Shown piece after piece: positions 4,387 through 5,382 of a stretch of DNA of 5,382 nucleotides (position 1 is its first letter; the number at the start of each line of letters is the position of its first letter). A program made the position numbers and the translations under genes. Source of the stretch: Planctomycetota bacterium. GTDB taxonomy: Bacteria > Planctomycetota > Phycisphaerae > Phycisphaerales > UBA1924. The notes under the pieces were generated by a model, which was given only the letters and a program-made list of their open reading frames with translations, was not told the origin of the DNA and searched no databases. The DNA lies in contig JAEYTB010000255.1 of NCBI GenBank assembly GCA_023434205.1, positions 1 to 5,382 on the forward strand. The letters run 5' to 3'.

Positions 4387-5382
4387 GCTCGTCGTAGCGT
4401 TGGTATTGTTCGGCGCGTGCACGCGGGCACTCGCCTACAGCGTTTCCAAGAGCCATTCGGACATTCAGGGGGTCACGTACAACACCAACGGCGGCTCGCT
4501 GAACCTTGTAGCCACCTACACGGGGACAGATGTCGTCGTGTACACCATTATCGGTGGATCGGCAGAAGACTTACCGAACATTACGGTCGATGCCAACACG
4601 CCGAACACCTACGTGGAAGTGCACATCCACGGGGGCAACCCCGTCGGCCGAGTCGGGAGCGTGGGGAGCATCACACGGCTGTCTACCTGTACGAGTTCGG
4701 TCGCCATCGAAACTCTACGTTCCAACGGCAGCATCGGCAACATCACCGCGAGCAGGTTGGCCGGCGGGGTTGGGGACTTTTCGGGGATCACGATCTCACT
4801 CGCGCCGGATGGCTTGGTTGCCCCCGACATTGGATCCCTGACCGGTAGCTTCTCGGGCGACATACTCGCCGAAGATGGTGAGATCTCTGCCTTGAACAGT
4901 TCGATCGACGACATCGGCAGCAGCGGAACGCCGATCAACGTTCGCGCACTCGATGAGATTGGGTACATCCTCGGAACCGCGATCTACGCGAATATTTCGG
5001 GGCCGGCTTCCGACCCGTACTCGGTTGACATCAATCAGATCTATTCCAACGGCGGACCGTTCGCGGGCTCGCTCAAGATGCGGAGGTTCGTCAGCGGAAC
5101 GTATGGCCCCGGCATCACCGTTGTCGGCGATGTGCTGGAGGCCGACGTCGTGATCAAGGAGGCCCTGCTGAACACGGCCGACATCAACGTACCCAGCGGG
5201 GGGCTGGCCGGCCAGATCATCATCCGAGCCGGCAACAATGTCAGCCACACATGGAACGGCGAGGTGACGGTGGGCACCTCTGTCATTGAACCCGGGGTTA
5301 GCCAGCCCAACCTCGCACCCTACTACCAATACACCCACACAGACCTCGGCGGCGGCGCCATTGGCCTGGTCCCCTTCAACGT
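4364..5382 (+). CDS. secreted beta-solenoid-like protein, 3' end outside window
   Basis: The frame runs from ATG 4364 with no stop to the window edge: 339 complete codons plus two bases, so the C-terminus is missing. Residues 1-24 are a signal peptide (LVRLVVALVLFGA core, likely cut after ALA). FGAC at 16-19 is a poor lipobox, so lipid attachment is less likely. From about residue 85 the chain is rich in short Gly/Ser/Ile/Asp turns (GRVGSVGSI 95-103, GSIGNITASRLAG 122-134, DIGSLTGSFSGDI 155-167, VVGDVLEADVVI 253-264), as in beta-helix/solenoid surface proteins of planctomycetes. A conserved-looking block, GGLAGQIIIRAGN (279-291), a WNGEV strand (297-301) and GGGAIGLVPFN (329-339), resembles the C-terminal part of that group. 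There are no catalytic motifs. Start supported by AGGAGG and a 23-base overlap with the upstream gene. Function unknown; probably made together with the FGE-like protein. Confidence 0.8.
   Translation, partial: MCENVLVRLVVALVLFGACTRALAYSVSKSHSDIQGVTYNTNGGSLNLVATYTGTDVVVYTIIGGSAEDLPNITVDANTPNTYVEVHIHGGNPVGRVGSVGSITRLSTCTSSVAIETLRSNGSIGNITASRLAGGVGDFSGITISLAPDGLVAPDIGSLTGSFSGDILAEDGEISALNSSIDDIGSSGTPINVRALDEIGYILGTAIYANISGPASDPYSVDINQIYSNGGPFAGSLKMRRFVSGTYGPGITVVGDVLEADVVIKEALLNTADINVPSGGLAGQIIIRAGNNVSHTWNGEVTVGTSVIEPGVSQPNLAPYYQYTHTDLGGGAIGLVPFN

Noticed and set aside
4409..4420. Lipobox in the fourth protein (FGAC, residues 16-19)
   Set aside because: Phe at the -3 position is atypical and a better signal peptidase I site (ALA) follows at residues 22-24.
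4417..4848. 143-codon plus-strand frame, and the 180-codon minus-strand frame at 4796-5338
   Set aside because: Both are alternative-frame shadows of the real gene starting at 4364, which has a perfect Shine-Dalgarno, a signal peptide and an uninterrupted frame to the window edge.
1..5382. tRNA, rRNA, CRISPR array, insertion sequence or attachment site
   Set aside because: None is visible. The only repeats are the coding tag modules and the short GGSFTL repeat.

Overview
The window reads as chromosomal DNA from a high-GC planctomycete, most likely Phycisphaerae/Phycisphaerales. This is inferred from protein style and no database search was run. The clues are the C-terminal 'DADIEAFF' dockerin-like tag on two proteins, the SGGSFTL...GFWPG secreted-protein motif, a PEP-CTERM-like anchor ending in an arginine cluster, and a glycine-rich beta-solenoid protein, all in one stretch. 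I find four plus-strand genes. All four begin with a signal peptide, so the locus is devoted to exported or surface proteins. I see no RNA gene, transposase, CRISPR array or metabolic enzyme.

Layout: 1-158 is a G-rich leader with a possible terminator of an upstream gene, then a ribosome binding site. 159-587 encodes a 142-residue secreted protein that is little more than a signal peptide, a short beta motif and a double EF-hand-like tag. After a 146-base gap, 734-3043 encodes a 769-residue protein of kelch-like (beta-propeller-type) repeats with the same tag at its C-terminus. The last part of the tag is almost identical at DNA level in both genes (72 bases, one difference). A 329-base gap (3044-3372) carries no convincing gene. 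3373-4386 encodes a sulfatase-modifying-factor (FGE/SUMF1)-fold protein that lacks the catalytic cysteines and ends in a PEP-CTERM-like anchor. 4364 to the window edge is a fourth gene, still open at base 5382, encoding a secreted beta-solenoid-like protein. It overlaps the third gene by 23 bases.

How they fit together: the first two genes share a C-terminal tag and very C-rich codon use in it. The last two are translationally coupled and use a different, more relaxed codon pattern. The pairs look like two separate units carrying two different export or retention signals: the dockerin-like Cys/Asp-rich tag and the PEP-CTERM-like anchor. The most distinctive points are the shared tag, whose DNA is most conserved at its 3' end, and the junction at 4351-4366. 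There the AGG AGG codons for the anchor's arginine cluster are also the Shine-Dalgarno sequence of the next gene. No molecular function can be assigned with confidence to any of the four proteins.
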